This document shows positions 1 through 8,412 of a stretch of DNA of 64,000 nt, piece by piece (the first letter of the stretch is position 1; the number at the start of each line of letters is the position of its first letter). The stretch spans positions 1-64,000 of the forward strand of contig QFDA01000002.1 in NCBI GenBank assembly GCA_003130815.1, read 5' to 3'. This DNA is from Bacteroidetes bacterium SCGC AAA795-G10 (lineage in GTDB: Bacteria; Bacteroidota; Bacteroidia; Flavobacteriales; Flavobacteriaceae). The position numbers and the translations under genes are program-made. The notes under the pieces were generated by a model. That model did no database searches, was not told where the DNA came from, and saw nothing but the letters and a program-made list of their open reading frames with translations.

Positions 1-601
1 TGAAGGGATTATAAATATTGAAATGCAATTTATGGCAGATGTGGTTTTGGAATGTGATGATTGTAAGGGGAAAAGATTTAAAAAAGAAATATTAGAGGTT
101 AAATTTAATGGAAATAATATTGATGACGTTTTAAATATGACAATTGACGATGCCATTATTTTTTTTGAAGAAAATAACGAAAATAAAATTATTCGGAAGC
201 TTAAACCTTTGAAAGATGTTGGCTTAGGTTATGTTAAATTGGGGCAATCTTCAACTTCATTGTCTGGAGGCGAGGCACAAAGGATTAAGCTGGCTTATTT
301 CATAAGCCAAGGAGCTACAAAAGAAAAAATATTATTTATTTTCGATGAACCAACAACAGGATTGCATTTCCATGATGTAAATAAATTATTGTCCTCATTT
401 AATTTATTAATTGACCGAGGACATACAATTGTTGTTGTAGAGCATAATTTAGAGTTAATTAAATGCGCTGACTATATTATTGAATTAGGTCCAGAAGCAG
501 GAAAAAATGGTGGATATTTGGTTGGACAAGGACCACCTGAACTTATTTCAAAAATTTCAAAATCAAATACTGCAAGTTATTTAACCAAAAAGTTAATATA
601 G
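1..601 (+). CDS. uvrA: UvrA excinuclease ABC subunit A, C-terminal fragment (5' end outside the window)
   Basis: UvrA is the ATPase that recognises damaged DNA in nucleotide excision repair together with UvrB and UvrC. Only the last 199 or so codons are here. The frame is open from base 2, before the first Met at 23, so the gene is cut by the window edge and not truncated. Visible hallmarks are the second half of the zinc-binding module (CDDCKGKRF), the ABC signature SLSGGEAQR, the Walker B region FIFDEPTTGLH and the H-loop VVVEHN. These belong to the second ATPase domain. The stop codon overlaps the stop of the convergent flippase gene by 9 bases. Confidence 0.96.
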   Translation, partial: EGIINIEMQFMADVVLECDDCKGKRFKKEILEVKFNGNNIDDVLNMTIDDAIIFFEENNENKIIRKLKPLKDVGLGYVKLGQSSTSLSGGEAQRIKLAYFISQGATKEKILFIFDEPTTGLHFHDVNKLLSSFNLLIDRGHTIVVVEHNLELIKCADYIIELGPEAGKNGGYLVGQGPPELISKISKSNTASYLTKKLI

Positions 602-2056
602 TCTCTTCTGTATTCCTTTGATAAGAGACTCAATTTCATTTGACCATTTAAAAATAATTAAGGGAATTGTAAATAATCCCGAAATCAATAGACATCTTAG
701 AAAAATTGAGAGCCAAGGATTTAATAGACTTGGTATTGAATATACAATAAAATAAATAAGTAAAAGGTTTATGATAATATTTATAGTTTTAGTCGAATAG
801 GGGTGAATTTTAAACAAAATATGAACTAATACAATTTTACAAAAATTAATCAAAAAAATAACAACAAGTGTTGCAAGGGCAGCACCTGTAATTCCAAAAT
901 TTTGAATCATGAAGTAATTTAGTAACACAGCAAGTATTGCTGATGTAATTGAAAACCAAAAAACATAATGATACTTTTTTGAATTAATTATTATATTGTT
1001 TAAACACCCCATAGACATACTAAAAAGCTTTCCTAATGAAACGATAATGACGACCCCAATAGCGGAAGCATAACCTTCTTGGTTAATAATTTGATAAAAA
1101 TCAGTTAAGTTGAGATTAATAACCAAAAAAACAAACCCTGATACAATCAATAAATTAAGACTACTTTTTTTTAGAAGGTTTTCAAGACTAGTTTTATCAT
1201 TTTTATTTAATGCTTTAGCAACTAGGGGGCTTGTTATTTGAAACATTGCTCTGCCTGGCGCCTCAATTATTGCTGCTACATATATTGCCACTGCATAATA
1301 AGCTACATTAGCATCAGAGGTTAAAGAAAAAATCATTGACTTATCTATATCTAAAATAAAACTTGCAGCAGCACCAGAGAGAAATATCAAACTACTATAT
1401 CTTAACATAGTTTTCCATGATGATGGAATAAACCCATTAAAACTCGGTAAATAAATACTAAAACTATATATCATTATGATAATCAAACGGAGATAATATC
1501 CACAAATCAAGGAAATGATAAAGATGTCTAAATCAATAAGTTTAAAGGCATACAAAATAAGGAGGAAAAATGTTAAAAGTCTTGGATATACTTCCTTCAA
1601 AAAATTTCCAAACACAGATTTTAATTGAACACGCAGCCAACTAAAAAAAATTTCAAAATAAGCTGTGGAAATAGCAATTGAAATTATTAAAAAAGGGAAC
1701 TTATTAACCAACAAATTTTCGTTAGATATAAAACTAAGTATCTCCTCATTAAAATAAATATAAAATGGAACCAGAAGAACTAATATCAAAAGTGGAAAAA
1801 ATAATGAAAACCATAATAAACGATCTTGTTGTTCTTTACTACCAGCATCACTAAAAAATTTTATTAAGGTGTGCTGAACACCAAAAGAAATGAAGGGTTG
1901 TATAAGATTTGAATTTGCCAATAATGCAATTATAAGTCCTTGAAATTCCTTACCAGGAAAAGATGGATAAAGGAAAAGCATATTTACAGCTCCAATCATA
2001 AAGGCAAAACCAATACTTGTTACATTATAAATAGATTGCTTTGTAATTATTCCCAT
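593..2056 (-). CDS. Oligosaccharide flippase / polysaccharide export family membrane protein
   Basis: This 487-residue integral membrane protein has about a dozen or more hydrophobic segments along its whole length, with short charged loops. The size, the N-terminal GxxFAFMIGAVNMLFLYP-like segment and the overall pattern resemble the Wzx/MATE-type lipid-linked oligosaccharide flippases of Bacteroidota, which move surface glycan precursors across the inner membrane. The gene is followed upstream, only 5 bases away, by the YfhO-like gene on the same strand, so both are probably co-transcribed. No glycosyltransferase cluster is visible here. Substrate is unknown. The family call is from general membrane topology and remembered similarity, not from a catalytic motif. 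Confidence 0.8.
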   Translation of the reverse strand: MGIITKQSIYNVTSIGFAFMIGAVNMLFLYPSFPGKEFQGLIIALLANSNLIQPFISFGVQHTLIKFFSDAGSKEQQDRLLWFSLFFPLLILVLLVPFYIYFNEEILSFISNENLLVNKFPFLIISIAISTAYFEIFFSWLRVQLKSVFGNFLKEVYPRLLTFFLLILYAFKLIDLDIFIISLICGYYLRLIIIMIYSFSIYLPSFNGFIPSSWKTMLRYSSLIFLSGAAASFILDIDKSMIFSLTSDANVAYYAVAIYVAAIIEAPGRAMFQITSPLVAKALNKNDKTSLENLLKKSSLNLLIVSGFVFLVINLNLTDFYQIINQEGYASAIGVVIIVSLGKLFSMSMGCLNNIIINSKKYHYVFWFSITSAILAVLLNYFMIQNFGITGAALATLVVIFLINFCKIVLVHILFKIHPYSTKTINIIINLLLIYFIVYSIPSLLNPWLSIFLRCLLISGLFTIPLIIFKWSNEIESLIKGIQKRLY

Positions 2057-2061
2057 CGGTA

Positions 2062-4497
2062 TTAACTAGTTTTTCTAAAATACTGAAAGTATGCCAAAGC
2101 AGTACTTGCTGAAATAAAAAAGAACAAACTAATCCATCTTAAATAAGTTCCTTTCTTTACAATGTCAGGTTCAAATATAAATTCTAGCTTTGATGAGTTT
2201 GCAGGAATATTTAGCCCACGAAGAACATAATTTACATTCAAAATACTTTTTTCCTTATCATCTATAAAGACCTTCCATCCTTTTGGGTAATACATTTCAG
2301 AAAAAACTGCAAAAGCATCTTTAGCAGTTTTGATCTTATATAACAAATAGTTTGGTTTGGCTTTTACAAGGTTAATTTCGCTTAAAGAATCATTTGTATA
2401 GTTCTTTGGGAGATCCTCAGGCATGTCTTTTTCAAGTATTAAAGCAGTTTTTTTAAAATTATTACTATCCATTGCTTTAAGAAGTTCATCGGGTGTATTG
2501 AATTCGTCTATTTCATTAATGAACCAGGCTGAACCAAGTGCTCTAGAATTAAAAAAGGTTTTTAACTCTCCACTTTCTTCATCTGGATAGATTATATATT
2601 TAACGTTTAAGAAATCCAAAATTCTAGTATTTTGTTTTACTTTATAAGTGTCTATTAATTCTTGAAATCTTCGTGGTTTAGCTCCATGGTAACCACCCAA
2701 TGAGTTATGGAAATACGAGGTTCTAGCACCAGTTAAGCCCAGTCTCGGTTCAAAGACTCTAAAACGCGTTTTATCATTTTGAATGGTTTGGTCGGCTTTG
2801 GTAATTTGGAATGGATTAGTAAGAACTTTTGAATTGACAAAAGCGTTGCGATCTATATATCTGTTAGCTACACCAAATAAATCTATTAGCATCAAAATAA
2901 ATGTGAGACCTAATGCCACATTTTTTTTGATTTTATCATAATGGAAAAGAAAATATGTGCCTGTCAAAAGAATGCAAAAGATAATAGCTCTAAATATATC
3001 AGCCTTAAAAATTGATACTCTTGCTTCCTTAATTTTTAATAAAAGATCATTCCCGTATAAATCTCTGTAGTATGAGTCATTAATTCCAGTAAAGGATAGT
3101 AAGCCTTGCGAAATAAAAACAAACACCAAAAATAAAATTGAAAAAGCAGCTACTTTCAAAACTTTATTAATTTCAATTTTTTCTTTTTTAAAATAAAGAT
3201 TATGAATTCCAATGGCAAAAAGAACTGGAATACAAAATTCTAAAATTACTTGTATTGAAGATACTGCTCTAAATTTGTTGTAAAAAGGAACATATTTTAT
3301 AAAAAACTCGGTCACAAAACTCAAGTTTTTCCCCCAAGAAAGAATTAATGCAAAAATAACACCTATCGCTAAAGCATTTTTTAATGGTCCATTTATAAAA
3401 AAAAGTGAAAATAAAGCAAAGAAAAAAACAGATATACCAACATAAGCTGGGGCTTCTAAAATAGGCTGTTCACCCCAATATGTTGGAACATTTTTTGAAA
3501 ATTGAAGTGCTTGATTAGAGCTTACTCCGTTTTTTATTAGAAAATCATATACACCGTGTTCCTTTCCCAAATTTTCACGTGAAGCTCCGCCCTGTACTCT
3601 TGGAGCAATCAGGTTAAGCGTTTCAAAAATTCCATAACTATACTCGGTAATATAATTAAAGTCTAAACCAGTTGACTTTTCTTTTGGAGTTCCATCTGGG
3701 TTAATAGTTAATTCACTCTCACCACGAGTACTAAATTTAGCGTATTCTGCTGTTGCAAATAAAGGAGTTGAATTTAAGCCTAAAGAAATTGTAACACTCG
3801 ATAATAAAATTAATACTGATGTTGCAAAAAACTTAAGTTCTCTATTCTTCAAAAAGTAATAACCATAAACAATTAAAAAAATACCCATTAGAAATAATAG
3901 ATAGTAAGTCATTTGATAATGATTCGATCTAATTTGCATTGCTAAAGACAGGGATGTCAGAACAAATCCCCAAAACCATTGCTTTCTAAATAGTAAGAGC
4001 ATACCTGCGATCACAAAAGGGATAAAACTAATTGCCAATGCCTTAGTATTATGTCCAACCTGCAAAATTATAAGCAAGTATGTTGAAAAGCCAAATGCAA
4101 TTGATCCGAAAAGCCTAATTTGCCAGGGAAATTTTAGTACCGTCATCAATAGATAAAATCCAAGCAAATAAATAAATAGTATATGCGCAGGACGTGGAAG
4201 AATTCGGAAAAAGGAATATATTGGATTTAAAAAATCTGCTGGGTACTTGGCGCCTAGCTGATAAGTTGGCATACCGCCAAAAGCATTATCAATCCAATAG
4301 GTCTCTTTCCCTGTTTGAGCTCTGTGATTTTTTAATTGTCTTGACATCCCTTCATATTGTCGTATATCGGACTGAAAAAGTACTTTACCAGATAACAATG
4401 GGTAGTAAAATAAAAGGGATATTATCGCAAAACTTATAATAATTACTAAATGAGGAATAAATGCAAAGTGCAAAATACTTTTATTCGACTTCCTCAT
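2062..4497 (-). CDS. YfhO family membrane protein
   Basis: The protein is a large polytopic membrane protein (about 811 residues) of the YfhO family. It has a GT-C-like architecture: many N-terminal transmembrane helices, a soluble domain near residues 560-770, and a last C-terminal helix. Typical family segments are the first extracytoplasmic loop with FQSDIRQYEGM and AFGGMPTYQL, and the GGYHGAKPRRFQELID region. Members are linked to glycosylation of envelope polymers in Firmicutes; the function in Bacteroidota is not known to me. I chose the Met at 4497. The longer frame from 4557 would overlap the upstream DUF4834 gene by 77 bases, whereas this start gives a 17-base overlap typical of translational coupling. 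Confidence 0.85.
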   Translation of the reverse strand: MRKSNKSILHFAFIPHLVIIISFAIISLLFYYPLLSGKVLFQSDIRQYEGMSRQLKNHRAQTGKETYWIDNAFGGMPTYQLGAKYPADFLNPIYSFFRILPRPAHILFIYLLGFYLLMTVLKFPWQIRLFGSIAFGFSTYLLIILQVGHNTKALAISFIPFVIAGMLLLFRKQWFWGFVLTSLSLAMQIRSNHYQMTYYLLFLMGIFLIVYGYYFLKNRELKFFATSVLILLSSVTISLGLNSTPLFATAEYAKFSTRGESELTINPDGTPKEKSTGLDFNYITEYSYGIFETLNLIAPRVQGGASRENLGKEHGVYDFLIKNGVSSNQALQFSKNVPTYWGEQPILEAPAYVGISVFFFALFSLFFINGPLKNALAIGVIFALILSWGKNLSFVTEFFIKYVPFYNKFRAVSSIQVILEFCIPVLFAIGIHNLYFKKEKIEINKVLKVAAFSILFLVFVFISQGLLSFTGINDSYYRDLYGNDLLLKIKEARVSIFKADIFRAIIFCILLTGTYFLFHYDKIKKNVALGLTFILMLIDLFGVANRYIDRNAFVNSKVLTNPFQITKADQTIQNDKTRFRVFEPRLGLTGARTSYFHNSLGGYHGAKPRRFQELIDTYKVKQNTRILDFLNVKYIIYPDEESGELKTFFNSRALGSAWFINEIDEFNTPDELLKAMDSNNFKKTALILEKDMPEDLPKNYTNDSLSEINLVKAKPNYLLYKIKTAKDAFAVFSEMYYPKGWKVFIDDKEKSILNVNYVLRGLNIPANSSKLEFIFEPDIVKKGTYLRWISLFFFISASTALAYFQYFRKTS

Positions 4498-4684
4498 AGT
4501 CAATATATTCACCAAAGGATTGTGATGTTCTTTTTTTCGTTCTTTTTTTATATTCATTAGGTTTAGGCTCTTTAGCTTTTTTTAATAAACTAGATAATAG
4601 AATTTTCAATAAAAAAGGAGAAAGTAACCTTAGAATATAGATTCCACAAAGAAAAAATAATAAGAGTTTTAAAATTATAGCCAA
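4481..4684 (-). CDS. DUF4834 family small membrane protein
   Basis: This 67-residue protein has one hydrophobic N-terminal stretch (residues 3-30, roughly) followed by a basic, polar tail with KKRTKKRTSQSFGEYIDYEEVE near the end. That layout, and the conserved acidic GEYIDYEE-type terminus, match the DUF4834 proteins that sit next to YfhO genes in flavobacteria. Its stop lies inside the start region of the YfhO gene, so the two are likely coupled, with the flippase gene downstream. It is probably a single-pass inner-membrane protein with a cytoplasmic tail. No biochemical role is known to me. Confidence 0.75.
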   Translation of the reverse strand: MAIILKLLLFFLCGIYILRLLSPFLLKILLSSLLKKAKEPKPNEYKKRTKKRTSQSFGEYIDYEEVE

Positions 4685-4776
4685 TGATTTTAATTTGAGT
4701 TAAAATTAAGTATTTCATAATTAATTTGCGAAATTTCAAAGTCTAATAAGAAGTTCTATATCCATTAAATGCTGGA

Positions 4777-5844
4777 ATGTTCTTTTATATTTGTTTAATG
4801 GTTTTCAGGAATACTCTTTTTTTGTTTTTATTCTCATCGAGTATTTTAATTGCTCAGTATACGGATCAAATAAATTCAAATAGACCAGGTGCATCAATCG
4901 GAGCTTTTTCAGTAGGTAAAAACGTTTATCAATCAGAATTGGGATTCTCATATAGAAACTATGCTCATAGCGGTTACAATAATTCAACATTTGATGCAGC
5001 AGTTGGAATTCTATCTCTTAGATGGGGATTTTTAAGTGAAAATTTAGAGTTAACTATTAATAGCAAGTATGCTATCGGAGTTTTAAATTCTAAGCTGTTT
5101 TCTCTAAACCAAAAATCAAAAAAGCAAGGTTTTTTAGAAAATTTCGTTGGCTTTAAATATTTATTTTATGATCCTTTTAAAAAAGAGAGGGAGATTAATG
5201 TTTATAGTTGGAAAGCAAATAACGGTTTCAAACTAAGAGATCTGATTCCTGCAATTTCATTCACTTTTGGGAGCAATGTTAATTTTGAAAATAATAATCC
5301 TTTCCCCTACAACAATTTTTTTGGAAATATTTATCGTCCTTTATTTTTTCAAAACTTAGGAATACCACCTGACAAAGAACCATTTTTTCATCTTAAAGGA
5401 ATTTTAGCTACACAATCACACTTTTTAGGATCATGGGTATTTGTGACCAATTTTATATATGATCGTTTCCTGTCAGACTACCCTGAATTAAATTACATTT
5501 TGACCCTGACTCATACAATTAATAATTATTGGTCTGTTTACATTGAAAACCAGGGCATAAAAAGTGACTTGTACAGAAATTTTCTTTTCCGATCAGGTGT
5601 AGCTTATCTCTATTCTGATGATCTACAAATTGAAGCTACTATTGGTGCATCAACAAAAACAACACCAAGTAGTATTTTAGCAAATATTGGAGTATCTTAT
5701 CGCTTAGATTTTCACAAGAATTTTATTTCAGGAGAAGAAAAAGAAGAAAAAGAGCTAAAGAAACAAGAGAAAAATCTTAAAAAGACTTTTAAGAAAAATA
5801 CGAAAACTGAGAAAAAAAGAAATCGTAAGGCTAAAAGAAACTGA
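4777..5844 (+). CDS. Putative outer-membrane beta-barrel protein (phenol MetA-degradation / transporter-like family)
   Basis: The protein begins with a signal peptide ending near SSSILIAQ, followed by TDQINSNRPG, the characteristic start of the MetA-pathway outer-membrane family (PF13557-like). The body shows alternating hydrophobic and polar residues, with aromatic residues suited to a beta-barrel of about 300 residues. The C-terminus is a highly lysine-rich tail (about 40 residues, KKQEKNLKKTFKKN and similar), which is unusual for a barrel that would normally end on a beta strand. A second in-frame ATG at 4798 (MVFRNTLFLFLF) gives a more typical signal peptide and may be the real start. It is followed 5 bases later by the GNAT-like gene. 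Cargo is unknown. Confidence 0.7.
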   Translation: MFFYICLMVFRNTLFLFLFSSSILIAQYTDQINSNRPGASIGAFSVGKNVYQSELGFSYRNYAHSGYNNSTFDAAVGILSLRWGFLSENLELTINSKYAIGVLNSKLFSLNQKSKKQGFLENFVGFKYLFYDPFKKEREINVYSWKANNGFKLRDLIPAISFTFGSNVNFENNNPFPYNNFFGNIYRPLFFQNLGIPPDKEPFFHLKGILATQSHFLGSWVFVTNFIYDRFLSDYPELNYILTLTHTINNYWSVYIENQGIKSDLYRNFLFRSGVAYLYSDDLQIEATIGASTKTTPSSILANIGVSYRLDFHKNFISGEEKEEKELKKQEKNLKKTFKKNTKTEKKRNRKAKRN

Positions 5845-5849
5845 GGATA

Positions 5850-6983
5850 ATGAATCAGAAAATCGATATCAAAAAAGTCAGTTCACAAAGGGATTATCAA
5901 ACCTTTGTGGAATTTCCATTTACCTTATATAGAGATAATCCTTTTTGGGTACCCCCGCTAATTAAAGATGAAATTGAAACACTAGATCCACAGCTTAATC
6001 CTGTTTATCAGAATGCAACTGCATCTTTATTTCTAGCATATAAAAATGGTGAGGTGGTTGGTAGAGTTGCAGCAATTATTAACTGGATAGAGGTTAAAGA
6101 AATAAAAAAAAACAAAGTCCGTTTTGGATGGTTTGACTTTATAGATGATACAAATGTCTCCAAAACTTTGATTGAGGCTGTTATTTCATTTGGAAAAAAA
6201 CACAAAATGGAAACTGTTGAAGGGCCTGTGGGTTTTTCAAATTTAGATAAGGCAGGTCTACTAATTGAAGGTTTTAATGAGCCGAATACTATAATAACTC
6301 TTTACAATTTTCCTTACTATTCTAAACATTTAGAAAAGCTAGGTTTTAATGTAGCAGCTAAATGGGTAGAATATGAAATAAAAATTGATGATTTTGAATC
6401 ATCGCCGGAAAGAGTTAAAAGATTTTCAAAATTAATAATGGACAAATATGAATTAACATTATTAAACTTTAAAAAAAGAAAAGATATTATACCCTACGTA
6501 GACCAAATGTTTGAATTGTTAGATAAAACCTACAATCAGCTTCAAACATATGTTCCTATCCAGGATTATCAAATAGAAAATTATAAAAAAAGATTTTTAA
6601 AGTTTGTAAATCCTGACTATATCAAATGTATTATTGATAAAAAAGGAAAACTTATATGTTTTTCAATAACAATGCCCTCTTTCACCGAAGCTCTAAAAAA
6701 AATCAATGGTAAAATTACTATTCTCAATACCTACTACCTACTTAAGGCTATGAGAAAGAATAATCGTGCCTCGTTTTATCTAATTGGAGTCCATCCAGAT
6801 TACCAGAATAAAGGAATTACTGCTATAATTTTCAATGAGATGCAAAAACTATTTAATAAAAAACAAATTATAAGTGTGGAAACTAATCCAGAATTAGAGG
6901 AAAATACTGCTATTCAAAAGCTATGGAAAAATTATGAGCATAGGCTTCATAAAAGAAGAGCTACATTCAACAAAAGTATATAA
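5850..6983 (+). CDS. GNAT-like acetyltransferase family protein (conserved flavobacterial)
   Basis: This 377-residue soluble protein starts with the conserved N-terminal pattern FVEFPFTLYRDNPFWVPPL and contains VEGPVGFSNLDKAGLLIEGF, both typical of a conserved Bacteroidota family distantly related to GNAT N-acyltransferases. The C-terminal part, with YLIGVHPDYQNKGITAII, looks like the acetyl-CoA-binding loop (Q/R-x-x-G-x-G/A) of a GNAT fold. Database entries for such proteins are sometimes labelled GTP cyclohydrolase, which nothing here supports. The gene follows the barrel-protein gene by 5 bases and is followed immediately by mnmE. The acceptor substrate is unknown. Confidence 0.7.
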   Translation: MNQKIDIKKVSSQRDYQTFVEFPFTLYRDNPFWVPPLIKDEIETLDPQLNPVYQNATASLFLAYKNGEVVGRVAAIINWIEVKEIKKNKVRFGWFDFIDDTNVSKTLIEAVISFGKKHKMETVEGPVGFSNLDKAGLLIEGFNEPNTIITLYNFPYYSKHLEKLGFNVAAKWVEYEIKIDDFESSPERVKRFSKLIMDKYELTLLNFKKRKDIIPYVDQMFELLDKTYNQLQTYVPIQDYQIENYKKRFLKFVNPDYIKCIIDKKGKLICFSITMPSFTEALKKINGKITILNTYYLLKAMRKNNRASFYLIGVHPDYQNKGITAIIFNEMQKLFNKKQIISVETNPELEENTAIQKLWKNYEHRLHKRRATFNKSI

Positions 6984-6984
6984 C

Positions 6985-8385
6985 GTGATTAATGAGGGAA
7001 CAATTATTGCAATCGCCACCCCAGTAGGTAGAGGAGCAATCGGGTTGATTCGTTTATCAGGACCAGAATCTATTGCAAAAACAAATCTTTTTTTTAGACC
7101 CAAATCAAATAAATCCTTTGGAAGTCTACCTTTTAATAAAGTAATCTTAGGAGACTTTGTTGTCAACAATACTATTCTTGATGAAGTTCTTGTAACAAAA
7201 TTTGTATCACCAAATTCTTATACTGGTGAGGATTTAGTAGAAATTTCATGTCACGGTTCTAATTATATTCTACAAAAGATTGTTACTAGTTTTGTAGAAG
7301 AAGGCTTAATGCCTGCCAAGGAAGGGGAATTTACACTTCGTGCTTATTTAAATAAAAAAATGGACTTAAGTCAGGCAGAAGCTGTTTGTGATATTATATC
7401 CTCTGAAAGTTCAGCAGCACACGAAATTGCAATAAAACAATTGCGTGGTGGCTATTCTAATAGAATGAAAAAATTGAGACAGGAGCTTATAAAATTTAAG
7501 TCTTTAATTGAATTAGAGCTTGACTTTGGCGAAGAGGATGTTGAATTTGCGAATTTAAATCAACTAAAATTATTACTTGAAAATCTCCATAAAGAAATTA
7601 ATGATCTAAAACTCTCATTTAGTTATGGAAATGCAATAAAAAACGGAGTACCGGTAGCTATAGCAGGTAAACCAAATACAGGAAAATCGTCATTGTTAAA
7701 TGCTCTCTTTAATGAAGATAAAGCAATCGTTTCAAAAATCCCTGGTACAACAAGAGATACAATTGAAGATACACTGACTATAGATGGTATTTTGTTCCGA
7801 TTTATTGACACAGCTGGGCTTCGAGATACTGAGGATGTAATTGAAGCTATTGGGGTAAAAAAAGCAAAAGAAAAGGTCAAAAAATCCTCAATTTTAATTT
7901 ACATGTACGATAGTGATTCTAATTTAACTGATATAACTAATGAAATAATAGGATTATTAGTTAACTCCCCTACTCTTATTACTATTGAAAATAAAATTGA
8001 TAAAAATAATAACAAGTTTAACTCATCTTTAGCTTCAAAAATTGAGAGTAAATTAAATTCAGTCAAAATTTATGGGCAATTAGGAATTTCAACCTTCAAT
8101 CCTAAAAGTCTAACTCCCCTCAAAAAGATGCTTGTCAAACTTGTTGAGGGCCTAAAAACTAACTCTAACTATATTATTCAAAATACAAGGCACTACAATG
8201 CTCTAAAGGAATCTCTTGTATCAGTTGAAAAAATTCAAAAAGACCTTAATAATAAATTAAGTGGAGATTTATTAAGCGTGGAGTTGAAAGAGGCAATTCA
8301 TCACATTGGTTCAATTACGGGGGAAATTGATCATGATAGAGATGTTTTGGGGTCTATTTTCAGCCAATTCTGTATCGGAAAATAA
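6985..8385 (+). CDS. mnmE: tRNA uridine-5-carboxymethylaminomethyl(34) synthesis GTPase MnmE
   Basis: MnmE, with MnmG, modifies the wobble uridine of several tRNAs. The protein has the N-terminal folate-binding domain (TIIAIATPVGRGAIGLIRLSG), a helical domain and an inserted GTPase domain. The GTPase motifs are G1 GKPNTGKSS (about residues 228-236), G2 TTRDT, G3 DTAG and G4 NKID, and the protein ends on the catalytic FCIGK motif. I place the start at the GTG at 6985, two bases after the preceding stop. The resulting start (MINEGTIIAIATP) aligns with the family consensus, whereas the ATG at 6934 would add 17 non-conserved residues and overlap the upstream gene by 50 bases. Confidence 0.95.
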   Translation: MINEGTIIAIATPVGRGAIGLIRLSGPESIAKTNLFFRPKSNKSFGSLPFNKVILGDFVVNNTILDEVLVTKFVSPNSYTGEDLVEISCHGSNYILQKIVTSFVEEGLMPAKEGEFTLRAYLNKKMDLSQAEAVCDIISSESSAAHEIAIKQLRGGYSNRMKKLRQELIKFKSLIELELDFGEEDVEFANLNQLKLLLENLHKEINDLKLSFSYGNAIKNGVPVAIAGKPNTGKSSLLNALFNEDKAIVSKIPGTTRDTIEDTLTIDGILFRFIDTAGLRDTEDVIEAIGVKKAKEKVKKSSILIYMYDSDSNLTDITNEIIGLLVNSPTLITIENKIDKNNNKFNSSLASKIESKLNSVKIYGQLGISTFNPKSLTPLKKMLVKLVEGLKTNSNYIIQNTRHYNALKESLVSVEKIQKDLNNKLSGDLLSVELKEAIHHIGSITGEIDHDRDVLGSIFSQFCIGK

Positions 8386-8412
8386 ATGTTAAACTACCAC
8401 TTTCCAAATTGG

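Noticed and set aside
601-630. 8-bp inverted repeat (AGTCTCTT...AAGAGACT) just after uvrA as a terminator
   Set aside because: It lies inside the coding end of the flippase, the loop is long and there is no T run; chance is a sufficient explanation.
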